The notes under the pieces: model-generated
Seen by the model: only the letters and a program-made list of their open reading frames with translations
Told to the model about the DNA's origin: nothing
Databases searched by the model: none
Source of the DNA: Taenia hydatigena
Taxonomy: Eukaryota; Platyhelminthes; Cestoda; Cyclophyllidea; Taeniidae
Direction of reading: 5' to 3'
Length of the DNA stretch: 64,000 bases
Assembly (NCBI GenBank): GCA_036345935.2
Contig: JADWOT020000004.1
Coordinates: 8,996,479-9,060,478, forward strand
Shown: piece by piece, positions 32,900 to 44,815 of the stretch
Numbering within the stretch: the first letter of the stretch is position 1
Layout: each line of letters begins with the position of its first letter
Translations under genes and position numbers: made by a program

Positions 32900-34717
32900 C
32901 TGGAACAGAGAGACACCTGTTGATGTATGGACCGTAGCCCTATAGGCGTGAAGAGCGCGGCCGATCGTGCCTCCTTCGTGAAAGCCTTTAGTAGTCCTAT
33001 CAGGGTTCGGTTAGTTCCAAGGGAACTGCATAGTTCAACGAAGAGTCGGCTTTCCAAACTAGGACCTTGGTCGCTATGGACTGATTCAGACACTCCGTGT
33101 TGGCAGATCCGACGATCGAAAATGGCTGACGCGACTGTCTCGGCGTCTTTCGACTTCATGAATTCTGCTTAGGCCACTTTCGTGAAGTAGTCAACCATAA
33201 ATAGAATATGTCGGCCCATGATGTCAATACCCACTCGTTCGCTCGCAAATCCTGTAGGCATAGACTGCAGGGGCGCAACTGCTGTGGAATGAGGGTTCTT
33301 GAACCTGCTGCAAGTAATTCAGGTTCGGCAGAAGTCCTGCACGTCTGGGGAGAGAGAGAACTACCAGTATCGCTTCATCGAGGCCTCCACCATCTTTTAC
33401 TCGCCTACGTGACCCAACTGTTCGTGCAACTCTTGAAGGGCTGTTTGCATTAGGGAACCTGGAACAGCCAACGCTTGGGAGTCGTGACGACTTCTTGGTA
33501 CCACAAGACTTCATCTTCCAGGGAGAGTTTGGGCCATTGTTGCTATATATGCCCGGCTGCCTTGCTGGACGATTTCGTCTCTTCCGCAGAGGGCTTGGAC
33601 GAAGATGTCAGGAACCTGTCGTATACCAGGGACGTGTCGGGATCTGTATTCTGTGTGTCTCTCCACTGATGTTCAGTCGGTTCGCTTAAAAATAGGGTTT
33701 TCACTACACTGCTATGCCTTTCCACTGAGAGAGGTCTGCGGGATAATGCATTCGCGTTGCTATGCGAGTCTCCTTTTCTGTGCTGCACAGTGAAGTCATA
33801 TTGTTGCAGTCCCTCTTACCAGCGTGCAGCCGAAAGGTCGATCTCCTTCATTGTTTTCAACGAGGTCAGCGCCTGATGGTCTGTTCTCACTATGACCTGT
33901 CTCGCTATCGGGTAGTGCTTGAAGTGTCGCCCCATTGTGTAGATGGCGAAAAGTTCACGTTCTGTTGCACTCTTCTGTCTCATTTTTTTTGTCTAGTCTG
34001 GCACCAGCGTAGGCGATGGCGTGTTCTCTGCTTCTTTGTCTCGCTGCGAAAGTGTCTGTCTAGTACAAAGGGTGGTGCGTCGGTCTCGAAGTTTGGTAAA
34101 GCCGGAATCGGAGCGGGGCAGAGCATTCGCTTTAGTTACTTGAAGGTTTCATCATGTTCGTTCTCACATCTGAAATTCTTTTTCGCCTACTTCTCCCTTA
34201 GTTTGTGTAGAGGACTAGCGATCTTGGCGAAGCCTTTGATGAAACGCCTATAGTAGTTTGCCGGACCGAGGAAACTGCGGAGTTCTGTCTGACTAGTTGG
34301 TGTTGGCCAGGTTCTCACTTGTTTTGTGCGATCTTCAGTGACTGGCACTCCTTTGGATTCAAGGTCAAATCTGCATCCTGCGGACAGTTCAGGACTAGTT
34401 TAAGATTGGCGATATGCTCGCGGATGTCTACCAAAAACAAGGACGTCATTGGGGAGATTATGCAATGTTTAGGAAAAAGCCCGATCAGTGCTGTCTGCTT
34501 CCTCAGGCGCTGGAAAGTGGCTGCCACTTCTACTTGCCAGAAACCGGATTTTAAGTCTATTGTGGAGAACCACTTTGATCCATGCAGAGCATCCAAGGAG
34601 TCGTTGATATGAGGTAAGGGAAAGGCGTCCTTCTTAGATACGGCATCTAGCTTTCTGTGATCGATACACAGCCGTAGACTACCGTCGCTTTTCTTTACCT
34701 GTGCGATTGGGGAAGGG

Positions 34718-35030
34718 CGGTGGCATGGTCATCATGGCAGCCACGTGGCTCTCTTTTAATGCGTTCCGATTTTTTATTAGTAAAAAGGAGAAGTGGCGAC
34801 TTGGTTGCCTCCTGTTTTTGCTGTGCGAATTTGTCGAGGCATTCTCCAGATGTTCGCGCCTTGGTGGTAGCGCTCTAGCCTACTTTTCCGCGTCTTCAAC
34901 ACTGCGCTTCTTTTCGATCGGTACGTAATGGAATCGTTATTGGTTTGAAATCGCCACTTCGGCGCTTCTTTGATGTCTGTTTTTAAAAAACATTTTTATA
35001 ATGAGAACTCCTCCGTGCTTTTGTGTCTCT
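34718..35030. repeat. Satellite fragment between element C and the MEG block
   Basis: About two diverged units of the 177-bp satellite, shared with the mirror segment 48,240-48,556. It contains the unit landmarks AAAACAGGAGGCAAC (as its complement) and GTCTTCAACACTGCGC. Confidence 0.6.
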
Positions 35031-35049
35031 CATGGGCTTATCACGGTCA

Positions 35050-35390
35050 GATTGTTGAGTTGACCTCTATTCTGTGAGAGACCATCTAGGTGTGCTGGAT
35101 GATTGTTGTGCCCCTTCAAATGCCACCGAGTTGCGCGATGGCTGTGTGTCGCTTTCCCACTTTGAAGAGTTGGTGCCACTGAGGAGGGTTCTTGATTGGG
35201 AATCGCACAGCATTTGTTCACTCAGTCCGCCGCAAAATTCATAACTTGAGTACTGTGAAAAATCTATCTGTATGACGGGCTTCTTTGCCTTCCGTCCGCA
35301 CAGACAGCACGTGTTGAAGACGCGGACGATGTATCTCCTCAACCTTGTACGAATTCTTCTGCCAATTCCATGTGGTCCGTCCATTTCAAT
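35050..35390 (-). repeat. Outer inverted terminus of the left MEG block
   Basis: This is the MEG last-exon region. It is repeated in opposite orientation at 38,078-38,390, so the block between them (about 3.3 kb) has inverted ends of about 320 bp. The same arrangement is mirrored at 44,815-45,140 and 47,885-48,210, giving four copies. All four keep a long frame containing RRYIVRVFNTCCLCG. Confidence 0.8.
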
Positions 35391-36093
35391 CTGAAATAAG
35401 TGAGGAAGTAGAGGAGCCGTGGGAGGAAAAAGCGATTAGATGTAGTAAAGTGAGTTGGCGGGTGTGTGGGTTGGTGAATGGGTGGGTGGGTGGACGATAA
35501 GGTGTTGGCGGAAAGTGGAGTTGAAATTAATAAGGCAGGTAACTGGGCATGCAACGAGCAACGAAAGGAGATCTTACTTCACCCAGGATAGAACTGTCGA
35601 CCTGGTAGACTAGAATGACAAGTTAGAGAAGAGGATGAGATGAATGTGTCTTCGCACTTCAATACACACAGTCAGGCACACACACACACACATACGCAGA
35701 CGTTCCTACCTGTTTTGGTGGGAGACCGATGGAGGCGACTTTCTAAAAGGACGAAAACAAAGATAGGTAATGGCACACACACACACGCACACACACAAAC
35801 TGGGCAACCAAACAGACAGGCAGGCACAGATACATGGTGGAAAAGGAGCAGGTGGTCTATCTGTGGGGGTGGGAAGCGCATATTCTTACCCGTTAATGTA
35901 GAGCGCCAGGTGGAGGAATCCTCTAAAGAGAGAAGGAAAGAATTGGGCAGTGAGATGATGAGGTGGAAGTTGGGCGAGTCTACAAATTACGAAGTGGGAA
36001 GTGGGAGCAACGCGCTCACATTCGCTCTCGAGGGGGTAAGTGGAGGAGGAGTAGGAGCAGGAGACGAAATTGAGGCAAAGTGGTGTGGAGCAT
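35339..36093 (-). CDS. Candidate micro-exon gene, left copy
   Basis: Mirror copy of the gene at 47,174-47,936, with identical coding exons. Exons on the minus strand are 36,096-36,020 (ATG at 36,093), 35,922-35,890 (33 nt), 35,742-35,710 (33 nt), 35,609-35,583 (27 nt) and 35,390 to the TGA at 35,341-35,339. All internal exons are multiples of three and share one splice phase. The leader RLLLLLLLHL suggests secretion. The predicted product is 72 residues. See the right copy for detail. Confidence 0.6.
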
Positions 36094-38077
36094 TTACTGC
36101 GACAGAAAGAAAGGAATGGAAAAGGAATGGGAATCCAGGCTAGACTATGCTAAATCAAGATTGGATCTTGAGCAATGCCTGATTGTGTCAGTTGCAGTAT
36201 AGACCATGCTAGTCTGATGTAGGCTATGAAACTTGGCACTATCGAGTCGTGTCACAAATCAGGGGTGAAAATAGAAGACGAATGAAGGAAAGCTTACAAA
36301 GAGGGCGCTGGCAGAAGATGAGGTAGGAGAAGGAAAGGAGGAGACTGGGGCGAATTGAGGTTGAGTTCGAAGGGGGAAAAGGCGATATTTTATTGTGTCT
36401 AAAATTAGACAAATGAAGGTTAGCTAATGAAACGCAGGAAGTACCAATTCCTCTGTTCCGATTGAGTGTAATGCATAAAGCAACTTGCAAGGCGCAATAC
36501 TTGGAGGCATACAGAACATCGTAATGGGAGACAAAGGAGGGACTCACCAAAGGCGCGTTGCAGTGGAACGTAGAGAAGAGAGCTCCCATCCCTCAAATCT
36601 GAAGACATTGCTAGGCCTGCTCATAGTGTCTGCAAGACAGAAGAGAAGAAGACCTCGTTTTACATGGCATGGGCTTGTGTCAGTGAATTAGACGGGTCAA
36701 ATTGGGGTGTTGTTAGGATTGACTTCGGTGATAGCACATAAGGCGCCTCAAGGGATGAGGCATGCACAATAGATCTGGCTGATGACCCTGTCCATCCTCT
36801 TCCTTCCTATTTTATGCAGGTCTGTCATAATCCAGCCTAAGTGACCAGTCTGTTCTGTTCCGACCGAGTGCAATCCAGTCACATCTAGCCATGCCGTGCT
36901 ACAGTGCTTCTGTGGTGAGGCATGCATATTGAGCAAGCCATTATTACCTCAATAGGTCTCTTGGTGCTGTCACTTATTTGGTGAATGTAAAAGCATACAA
37001 GAGACATCGAAAGTGAGCGTGGCAGGACAAGCGTGCTGCAGGGTGGAAATTGATTAGGGACATTGCTGACTCACAACTAAAATGACTGTTGCCGTAACGA
37101 CGACGTGTTTCTTATGCTTCTAGACATATGCTTTGCAGACTTATTGCGCTGCGTTGCGAAGCAGCATGAATGTACATCTGAAAGAGACAGGAGAATGAGT
37201 GAGATAGGGACAAAGGGATGAGAAGCCGAGAGCATGGATTGAGAGTGGGTGAAAAAGGAGGAAAGGGGATTCGACATGGACACCGTAAGATGACTCTGTA
37301 CAGAGCTGCGGCGCAGCATTCTGCATTTCTTCCCCTCTTTCTTTCATCTACCCCCAAACTGATTTCCTTACCTACTGATCTAGCCACCTGACTCAGTTGA
37401 ATGGGAAGCAGTTGACCGAATGGAAGGAATTCAACCTTATTTTATTAGCGCTATCGAATATGTTAATCATAATTTTACCTTTTCGTGTGATTTACAATGA
37501 ATACCAGATGTAATGACATTGAAATTACAGTAAAGTTAATCAACCCCTCTCACAAAGTGTGAGGAAAGCAGCAAGGTTCATTAAGGATTCGAATTTATCA
37601 AAAAATTGCGTGAACATTCCTTTGGACTGGCAAATCGAGTGGGTCCTTGGGTTGCAAATAACATAAATGTGGGATGGCGAACAATGTCTTAGGTTGTGTA
37701 AAGTAAAGTGGCACAATATGAGGATGTCGAGACTAACCATCTGCTGAGTATGTGATGGTTCGGAGGCGAACAAAGCTTTCGGTGCTTCATGGTCGTGAGC
37801 ATGGCCTGATGGCTGCGATAGTTGGTCTTGTTGACGAAGACAACCATTCTCCTACTCCAGGCGCAACTTGAGGTCGTGCGAGTAATTGAGCTGGATTGTC
37901 GTGGACAGGGTATCCCTTCAACCGCCATGAAGAAAATTTGAGTAGGGAAGGTGAGTGGTTTTTTTGAGGCGCCCCATAGCGTTGATAAACGATAGGAACA
38001 ATTAGATTTGAGGGATCAGGGTGGGTCATGCAACTACTTTAGTTGGGGCATCCGCTCCTAGGGTGAAGAAGGATTTG

Positions 38078-38402
38078 TACCAGGTTGAGGAGATACATCG
38101 TCCGCGTCTTCAACACGTGCTGTCTGTGCGGACGGAAGGCAAAGAAGTCCGGCATACAGGGCGATTTTTCACAGTACACAAGTTATGAATTTTGCGGCGG
38201 ACTGAGTGAACAAATGCTGTGCGATTCCCAATCAAGAACCCTCCTCAGTGAAACCAACTCTTCGAAGTGGGAAAGCGACACACAGCCATCGCGCAACCCG
38301 GTGGCATTTGAAGGGGCACAACAATCATCGAGCACACGCAGATGGTCTCTCGTGGAACATAAATCAACTCAAAGCACCGATGGGACACAACTAGTTGAAT
38401 AA
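38078..38402 (+). repeat. Inner inverted terminus of the left MEG block
   Basis: Inverted, diverged copy of 35,050-35,390. It keeps the frame RRYIVRVFNTCCLCG...SGIQGDFSQYTSYEFCGG and extends past it to THE stop after GTQLVE. A preceding acceptor-like TCCTAG lies at 38,061, and a donor AAG|GTGAGT with a pyrimidine-tract acceptor (CTCCTACTCCAG) at about 37,860 lies upstream on this strand. A second, unresolved gene could therefore run toward this terminus. Confidence 0.7.
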
Positions 38403-39915
38403 TTCTCATTCCTACTGAGAAGATCCAAAGGCTGTTGCAGGTTCCCTTGCCTAAAAAGCAAATACATACAAAATGATTACACATGGTTGATACAAACTGT
38501 TGACAAGGAAGCGCCAGTTGGTGATTTGAAACCAATATCGACTCATTCAGCACCGATTTACGAGAAAGTGCTGTGTTGGAGACGCGGAATAACAGGCTAC
38601 AGCGCTATTTACACGAGGCACACATGTAGAGAATGCACCCATTTTGTCACAGTCTGCCTCGAGAAATTTGCACAGCAAAAACAGGAGGCAACCAATTCAT
38701 CAGCTCTCCTCTTTATTAATGAAAACTCGAAGGGGACTAGAAGGAGCGCCGCGTTGGTGTCACGATGACACTGCAACTGCGCTATTGAGAAGGGCTGCCC
38801 ATGTAGAGAATGCATCAATTCCGTCACCAACTTACTCAGGAACTCCTAATAACAAAACAGGCGGCTACCAAACAAACAGTTCCTCATTTGTAAATTAAAA
38901 ATTTACAAATTATAAATTTAAGAAGGTTATCGTTGATACCACGATAACCCAAACTATCGTCCTATTGCCGACAAGTGCCCATCTATAAAATGCGTCCATT
39001 TCATCACCATCTTACACGAGACCTCCTCGGAACAAAAAATGGGAGGCAGCAGCCTGAGCAGTTCTCCTTCTCAACATCAAAATTTCCCAACGGACATAAA
39101 AGGGACGAAGTGTTGCTACCGCGATAACAGCACTTACCCTGCTGTTAGCATGAGGTGGCCATGCAAAAGGTGCGTCCAGGTCGTCACGATCTGACAAGAG
39201 AGCTCCGCAGAACAAAAACAGGAAGAAACTGGCTAAGCAGTTTTCCACCTTAACAAAACATCAAACCGATTTAAAAGAAGTGTCGGGTTGCAACCGAGAC
39301 AACACCAACTACGGCGCGTGTAACATGAGGTCTCAATGCATGGAAGCACACTTTACGCCACAATCTACCTCGAATAATTCTCGCCACTACCGCGCTTTTA
39401 CCAAAGGTTGCTCACACATAAACTGCTTTCATTTCGTCACAATCTGTCTCGAGGGCTCATCCCAACAAACGCAGGAAACGACTGGCTTAGCAGTTCCATT
39501 TTCCAACAATAAAAACAGTGAAGCGAATGTTATGGGAGAGACGCGTCGGTGCCACGACAACACAGGCTACCTCGCTTTTATCAAGCAGTGCTCGTTTATA
39601 AAATGCTTTCATTTCGTCATTTACAAGGGGACAACAATCGTCGAGTGCACCTCTGTGGTCACCGAATGACTAAAGAATACCTCAAAACGGCTATAAGAGG
39701 CAACAAAATGCAGTTCTCATTCTTACTGGTGTCGAAACAAAACAGAGCAAAGGTCCTTACCTTACCGTCCAGATTCGCAGAGTCATTTGTGGTTGGGAAG
39801 AGGTCCCTACACACCCAATGCATCCAATTGGTCGCCATCTGACCGGAGAACACCTTAAAACAAATGTCGACCCTACAATTTACCAACAATTCAGCACGCG
39901 CCCACCAACTCACTT
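38403..39915. repeat. Satellite array (about 177-bp period), left arm
   Basis: Tandem diverged units. Unit landmarks such as GCGCCGCGTTGGTG, TACCGCGATAAC and CGCGTCGGTGCC recur at 38,742, about 38,930, 39,104, 39,277 and 39,540. Each unit also has a CAGG.GGC.AC / AGC.GTTCTCC segment. A short AT palindrome (TTGTAAATTAAAAATTTACAA without its ends) and an 8-bp hairpin (GGTTATCG ... CGATAACC) lie at 38,889-38,948. Confidence 0.75.
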
Positions 39916-41602
39916 CATCGCATTTAATTGCGGCACAATTGTTGCAAGTGATAAGGTGAGTGAGTCGGTGCGAGCAGGTCGCCTCCTGCAAGATAGAAAT
40001 GTCGGAGGCATTACTGGCGGTGTGGCAAGGACGAGTGGGGAATCGGTCAATAACTTCACACCGAGTCGACGTTTCTAGAAGTGCGAGTAGCTTACATTGT
40101 GCAGTGTATTGATTGCCATATTGATGGATCAAGTTGAAATATTGATCAGTCAGTCATTCAGTCAATGAAGATGACCTTGAGGGAGGATGGCGCCAATTGC
40201 AAAGCTGTGTGGACACAAAGTAGAATTATCTTGACGCGTCAGTAAGCCTGCGTGGTAGGGCAGAGTGTAAAGGGAAGGCGTAGAAGATCGCATAATGGTA
40301 GCAGAGGTGGTGAATTGTTGTTTGTGCTAAACACTACTTAATCATGATGAATTTATAGTTTTATCAGAAAAGTGCTGTCTTCGGGGAGTAAGGTCAAGTG
40401 GTCGAACCTCTCCTCCCTCCTTCCTTCCACCTATGTCAAACCACTTGTAAATGAGGCGATAAGCACGCCATTATTCAACTTTCGCATTTATAACATGTTA
40501 TTCTCAAGGGAATTGCCATCTGTACAACAAAGCATTAAAAGCCAGCATTAACTCATTCCTAGAAATCCTAATCCATTTAGTTTGTAGCGAATTTTTAAAG
40601 AGCCAGAAGCACGCAGTCTAAAGTTCCATGTCTTCAGCTCACACTACAATGCAACGCCATTCATGTATTTCTGGAATAATTTTTCTAAAGTTCTACCATA
40701 GCATGGATACGGTAGTAAATCTTTAAAATAGCTTTTCGTTGGCCTTGAAAATCCCCATCTTAACTTCCATGTCTGGTGCATACATCGCTTCACTTTCGTC
40801 CTGACAAGCACCGACGCAAGTCTGGGCTTGTAGAAAAGCGTTCCAGCCTATATCCAGTTGGGTAATTCCATAACATTATTGTGCAACACTATTAAATTAG
40901 CGACCTTACTTTATTCAAAGACCACTGTCAACAAGTGGAGGGAAGTATCGGTACAATGTCAGCAAGGCAGTTGAAAGGCCAGCAGATCAACACATTGGAC
41001 GAAGATAATGAGTGCAATGGACTGTTGTTACACAAACAGGTGACGAACAAAGGCATTCAATAAACTGACTTCCGTACCACAAACTCTATCTCACAGGATC
41101 ATTCCTTTCAGTACACCGCTAAAGTCTTTTTCCTTCGGTAGGGTACCTTCTCGGAGGCAAATATACAAGTTTTAGAAGATATTCTCGTCCAATCTGCTAA
41201 TTCAGCTCCCATTCGCGTAATCGCAAGTTATGCCACCTATTGCCGACACAACTTCTTCCTTTTCGAAATCAAACTGCGGTCCCTGTTTAACGGGATGACG
41301 GTCGACAGGTTGCCGTCAAGAGATAATATAACATGCATGACACACCAGCATCCAGTCTCGCTTAGACATGGAGACGAATGAAGTTAATAAATATTTCTTT
41401 TTTTTGCAACGGAAATGTGGGATTAGTTTCCACTGACCGTGCAGAGCTTGCTAAATGTGAAAGATTGCATAAGTACCTTTAAAGAAGTTTTAAGGGAAGT
41501 GTGAGTTTGATGCTTCTACCCCGTCAAAAGATGCGGTAGTGTTGCCTTCACACACTGCCAGCACATGAACATTCTCCACTTCCACCACTATCAGACTAAC
41601 AT
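39916..41602. other. Palindrome spacer, first half; no gene seen
   Basis: Single-copy within this window. Short frames only. No repeat or retroelement trace is recognised until the LTR at 41,603. Confidence 0.4.
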
Positions 41603-41835
41603 TGTGATGCTTATGTTCTTTAAGTGTGCTTTGTAGGCCAGAGGGGGGGGGCGACAATTTGAACCTGGTAGCGGAGCGTCGTGGCGACTCACAGGAGTGT
41701 GATTCATCCTCGTCCTGAACTCTCTTACAAGGTCTTGCTGTACTCACTCTCTCTCTCATCCATAATAAAGATGTCGAAGCGTGTCCAGACTTCAAATAAC
41801 AAGGGCGATAAGAAGGAAGAGGAGGAACCCTCTAC
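41603..41835 (+). repeat. 5' LTR of element B (233 bp)
   Basis: Starts TGTGATGCTTATG and ends CCCTCTACA. Both edges correspond to the 3' LTR edges in elements A and C. An ATG at 41,771 opens the gag frame 65 bp before the LTR end. The next bases (TGATGGCAGC from 41,837) occupy the primer-binding-site position. Confidence 0.7.
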
Positions 41836-42463
41836 ACTGATGGCAGCATTAGCGGACCTTCCCCGTTTCAAGGAAGGAAAGAATTTTGAGGATCGGATGG
41901 AAACCGTGAGGCTTAATATCCACTTATACCTCCAGCGGCAGAGAATTCCGCTGATCCTGCACGCTCTTCTGCAAGAGCTTTTCTCAGCAGTGATTGACGC
42001 CGGGGTCGCGCCTGACTCCGATCCTGACCAGTGCTGTGCGATCCTGGCTCAACTCGTTATCAGCCAGCGAGAGAAGTCGCTAGCTAGGGACTTCTTTTGC
42101 CGCGAACAAAAACCAGGCGAATACGACTAGGAGTACGCTGTGGTCCTGCGAATCCTCGCCAAACGGCGCTTCTGAGACTGTCTACCTAACAAGGTGAAAA
42201 ATTGGGTGGCTGTTCAATTCAAAGCCGAAGTCCGACCACCGTCCGTCACAGCAAAGCTCCAGGCCATGAAGACCAACGATCTCAGCCGGTTGGTCGAGGC
42301 AGCGACCAGGAAGCGTTCCAAATGTCCAACTGCCGACCGAATTCTACAAGTCCACGTTGAACTCCGACGCGCCGTATCTCAGAAGCAGGTGAGCCGCACT
42401 ATTTCTTATTCTGCCTACCCTCCCATGGTTCGATCCCATTCATGCAATTCTCAGCCAAGCTAG
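41771..42463 (+). pseudogene. gag, element B
   Basis: The frame begins SKRVQTSNNKGDKKEEEEP inside the LTR, continues LMAALADLPRFKEGKNFED and HLYLQRQRIPLILHALLQE, and stops at TAG (42,130). The same frame resumes after further stops with KNWVAVQFKAEVRPP to about 42,350. Element A has the same order (LADLPHFKEG, then KRWVAVQIKAGVRPP). No CCHC zinc knuckle is visible. Confidence 0.7.
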
Positions 42464-42479
42464 AGGGACACCCCTGCAG

Positions 42480-43283
42480 TTTTCCCCTTGACTCAGGCGC
42501 AGCCAAGGCATTAGTGAATTCCCAAGCGTCCCTAGATCTCCGCACCAAGTTTCACACCAGTACTCCCTCTGCAAAACTTCTCTTAGCAGAAGGGAGAAAG
42601 ATGAAGGTAAAAGGCTAGACGTCGCTAAAAGTGTCACTGGATAAGAAACCTGGACAGTCTAATTTATTATGTGCCCCGAGTTAGTTTGGGACGCGGTACT
42701 CGGCGTTGGCTTCCTTCGTAACACCAAGGCGGTTCTGAATTTCGCAGAAGAGACATTCGTGACCCAGCAGTATAAGGAAACAAGCCCAGTCAGATCCTCT
42801 CCAAAAAAGAACGCAGACGAAATCGGTAGCGGTCTTATCGGGGCTACGGGCATTCCCATCAACAACTTAGATGAGCTTTGCTCCCAGTTGACACAGATCA
42901 CTGATAGCGAGAGAACGGACCTGCGCTCATTGCTTAGCAGGTATCCGGTTCTGTTCTCATGGCGAGGAGCGAAACTCGGACGAACAAATATAGTCAAACA
43001 TACTATTGACACCGGCAAAGCTGGGCCCGTTTGGCAACCACCCAGACGTATACTGCCGCTCCTCCTGGACGACGTAAAGCGTCTGGTGGAAGAGATGATC
43101 AAGGATGAAGCTATAAAACCATCCAAGTCACCATGGGCTTCCCCAATCCCACAGGTAAGGAAAAGTGACAGTAGCCTACGGCTGTGTATCGATTACAGAA
43201 AGCTAGATGCCGTAACTAAGAAGGACGCCTTTCCCTTACCTCATTTCAACGACTCTTTGGATGCTCCGGATACTGGCAAGTAG
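42480..43283 (+). pseudogene. Protease and N-terminal reverse transcriptase, element B
   Basis: A protease-like LDSGAAKALVN precedes a frame from 42,669 with ELVWDAVLGVGFL (end of protease, compare ILDAILGVDFL in A). It then has the linker SLLSRYPVLFSWRGAKLGRT and HTIDTGKAGPVWQPPRR, RT entry motifs, and an early stop after DAPDTGK caused by the internal deletion. It cannot make active enzyme. Confidence 0.75.
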
Positions 43284-43363
43284 AAGTGGCAGCCACTTTC
43301 CAGCGCCTGATGCAGACAGTACTGATCGGGCTTTTTCCTAAACATTGCATAATGTCCCCAAGG

Positions 43364-44815
43364 AAGTGAGTTGGTGGGCGCGTGCTGAATTGTTGGCAAA
43401 TTGTAGGGTCGACATTTGTTCTGAGGTGTTCTCCGGTCAGATGGCGACCAATTGGATGCATTGGGTGTGTAGGGACCTCTTCCCAACCACAAATGACTCT
43501 GCGAATCTGGACGGTAAGGTAAGGACCTTTGCTCTGTTTTGTTTCGACACCAGTAAGAATGAGAACTGTATTTCGTTGCCTCTTATAGCTGTTTTGAGGT
43601 ATTCTTTAGTCATTCGGTGACCACAGAGGTGCACTCTACGATTGTTGTCCCCTTGTAAATGACGAAATGAAAGCATTTTATAAACGAGCACTGCTTGATA
43701 AAAGCGAGGTAGCCTGTGTTGTCGTGGCACCGACGCGTCTCTCCCATAAAATTCGCTTCACTGTTTTTATTGTTGAAAAATGGAACTGCTAAGCCAGTCG
43801 TTTCCTGCGTTTATTGGGATGAGCCCTCGAGACAGATTGTGACGAAATGAAAGCAGTTTGAGTGTGAGCAACCTTTGGTAAAAGCGCGGTAGTGGCGAGA
43901 ATTATTCGAGGTAGATTGTGGCGTAAAGTGTGCTTCCATGCATTGAGACCTCATGTTTTGTTAAGGTGGAAAACTGCTTAGCCAGTTTCTTCCTGTTTTT
44001 GTTCTGCGGAGCTCTCTTGTCAGATCGTGACGACCTGGACGCACCTTTTGCATGGCCACCTCATGCTAACAGCAGGGTAAGTGCTGTTATCGCGGTAGCA
44101 ACACTTCGTCCCTTTTATGTCCGTTGGGAAATTTTGATGTTGAGAAGGAGAACTGCTCAGGCTGCTGCCTCCCATTTTTTGTTCCGAGGAGGTCTCGTGT
44201 AAGATGGTGATGAAATGGACGCATTTTATAGATGGGCACTTGTCGGCAATAGGACGATAGTTTGGGTTATCGTGGTATCAACGATAACCTTCTTAAATTT
44301 ATAATTTGTAAATTTTTAATTTACAAATGAGGAACTGTTTGTTTGGTAGCCGCCTGTTTTGTTATTAGGAGTTCCTGAGTAAGTTGGTGACGGAATTGAT
44401 GCATTCTCTACATGGGCAGCCCTTCTCAATAGCGCAGTTGCAGTGTCATCGTGACACCAACGCGGCGCTCCTTCTAGTCCCCTTCGAGTTTTCATTAATA
44501 AAGAGGAGAGCTGATGAATTGGTTGCCTCCTGTTTTTGCTGTGCAAATTTCTCGAGGCAGACTGTGACAAAATGGGTGCATTCTCTACATGTGTGCCTCG
44601 TGTAAATAGCGCTGTAGCCTGTTATTCCGCGTCTCCAACACAGCACTTTCTCGTAAATCGGTGCTGAATGAGTCGATATTGGTTTCAAATCACCAACTGG
44701 CGCTTCCTTGTCAACAGTTTGTATCAACCATGTGTAATCATTTTGTATGTATTTGCTTTTTAGGCAAGGGAACCTGCAACAGCCTTTGGATCTTCTCAGT
44801 AGGAATGAGAATTAT
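43364..44815. repeat. Satellite array (about 177-bp period), right arm
   Basis: Mirror of the array at 38,403-39,915, about 65 bp shorter because of a deletion at about 43,955 bounded by AACAT in the other arm. Confidence 0.75.

Larger units (their letters stand above)
32146..34717 (-). mobile_element. Ty3/gypsy element C, 5'-truncated, decayed
   Basis: Read on the minus strand: reverse transcriptase (34,717-34,300), RNase H/connection (about 34,300-33,700), degenerate integrase (33,450-32,435), polypurine tract and 3' LTR (32,378-32,146). The 5' part is replaced by satellite at 34,717, within the motif for PIAQVKKSDGS. The catalytic YLDD is lost (CIISPMTSLF in its place), and frameshifts and stops are frequent. 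The portion above 33,801 lies inside the left palindrome arm and has a mirror copy at 48,557-49,472. The portion below does not, so the palindrome edge falls inside RNase H. Confidence 0.8.
33801..39915 (-). repeat. Left arm of 6.1-kb near-perfect palindrome
   Basis: The reverse complement matches 43,364-49,472 along its full length with very few differences. Mirror coordinates sum to about 83,214-83,279, the small changes marking indels: about 65 bp present only here (39,262-39,326), 21 bp present only in the right arm (46,595-46,615), and 8 bp in a GACA run. The order from outside in is element C fragment, satellite, micro-exon-gene block, satellite. The inner edge is at CCACCAACTCACTT (39,915) and the outer edge at TTGTTGCAG (33,801). 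Confidence 0.9.
41603..43363 (+). mobile_element. Ty3/gypsy element B, 5' part
   Basis: Order: 5' LTR (41,603-41,835), gag (from 41,771), protease (LDSGAAKA near 42,495) and the first part of reverse transcriptase (SKSPWASPIPQV, LRLCIDYRKLDAV). At 43,274 the sequence jumps from a point soon after HFNDSLDA to WQVEVAATFQRLMQ, an internal deletion. The element ends at 43,363, where the right palindrome arm begins. Gag has stops (after GEYD at 42,130, and again after AKRRF). The element is dead. Confidence 0.8.

Noticed and set aside
35640..36143. 167-codon frame opposite the left MEG, with HTHTHT runs
   Set aside because: It is the antisense shadow of the MEG exons and GT-repeat introns.
38889..38948. 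AT palindrome and hairpin as a replication origin or terminator
   Set aside because: It recurs with the satellite unit in both arms and has no supporting context.
41681..41770. Possible upstream extension of gag before ATG 41,771
   Set aside because: The upstream codons lie in the LTR, are not shared by elements A and C, and contain no better start context.
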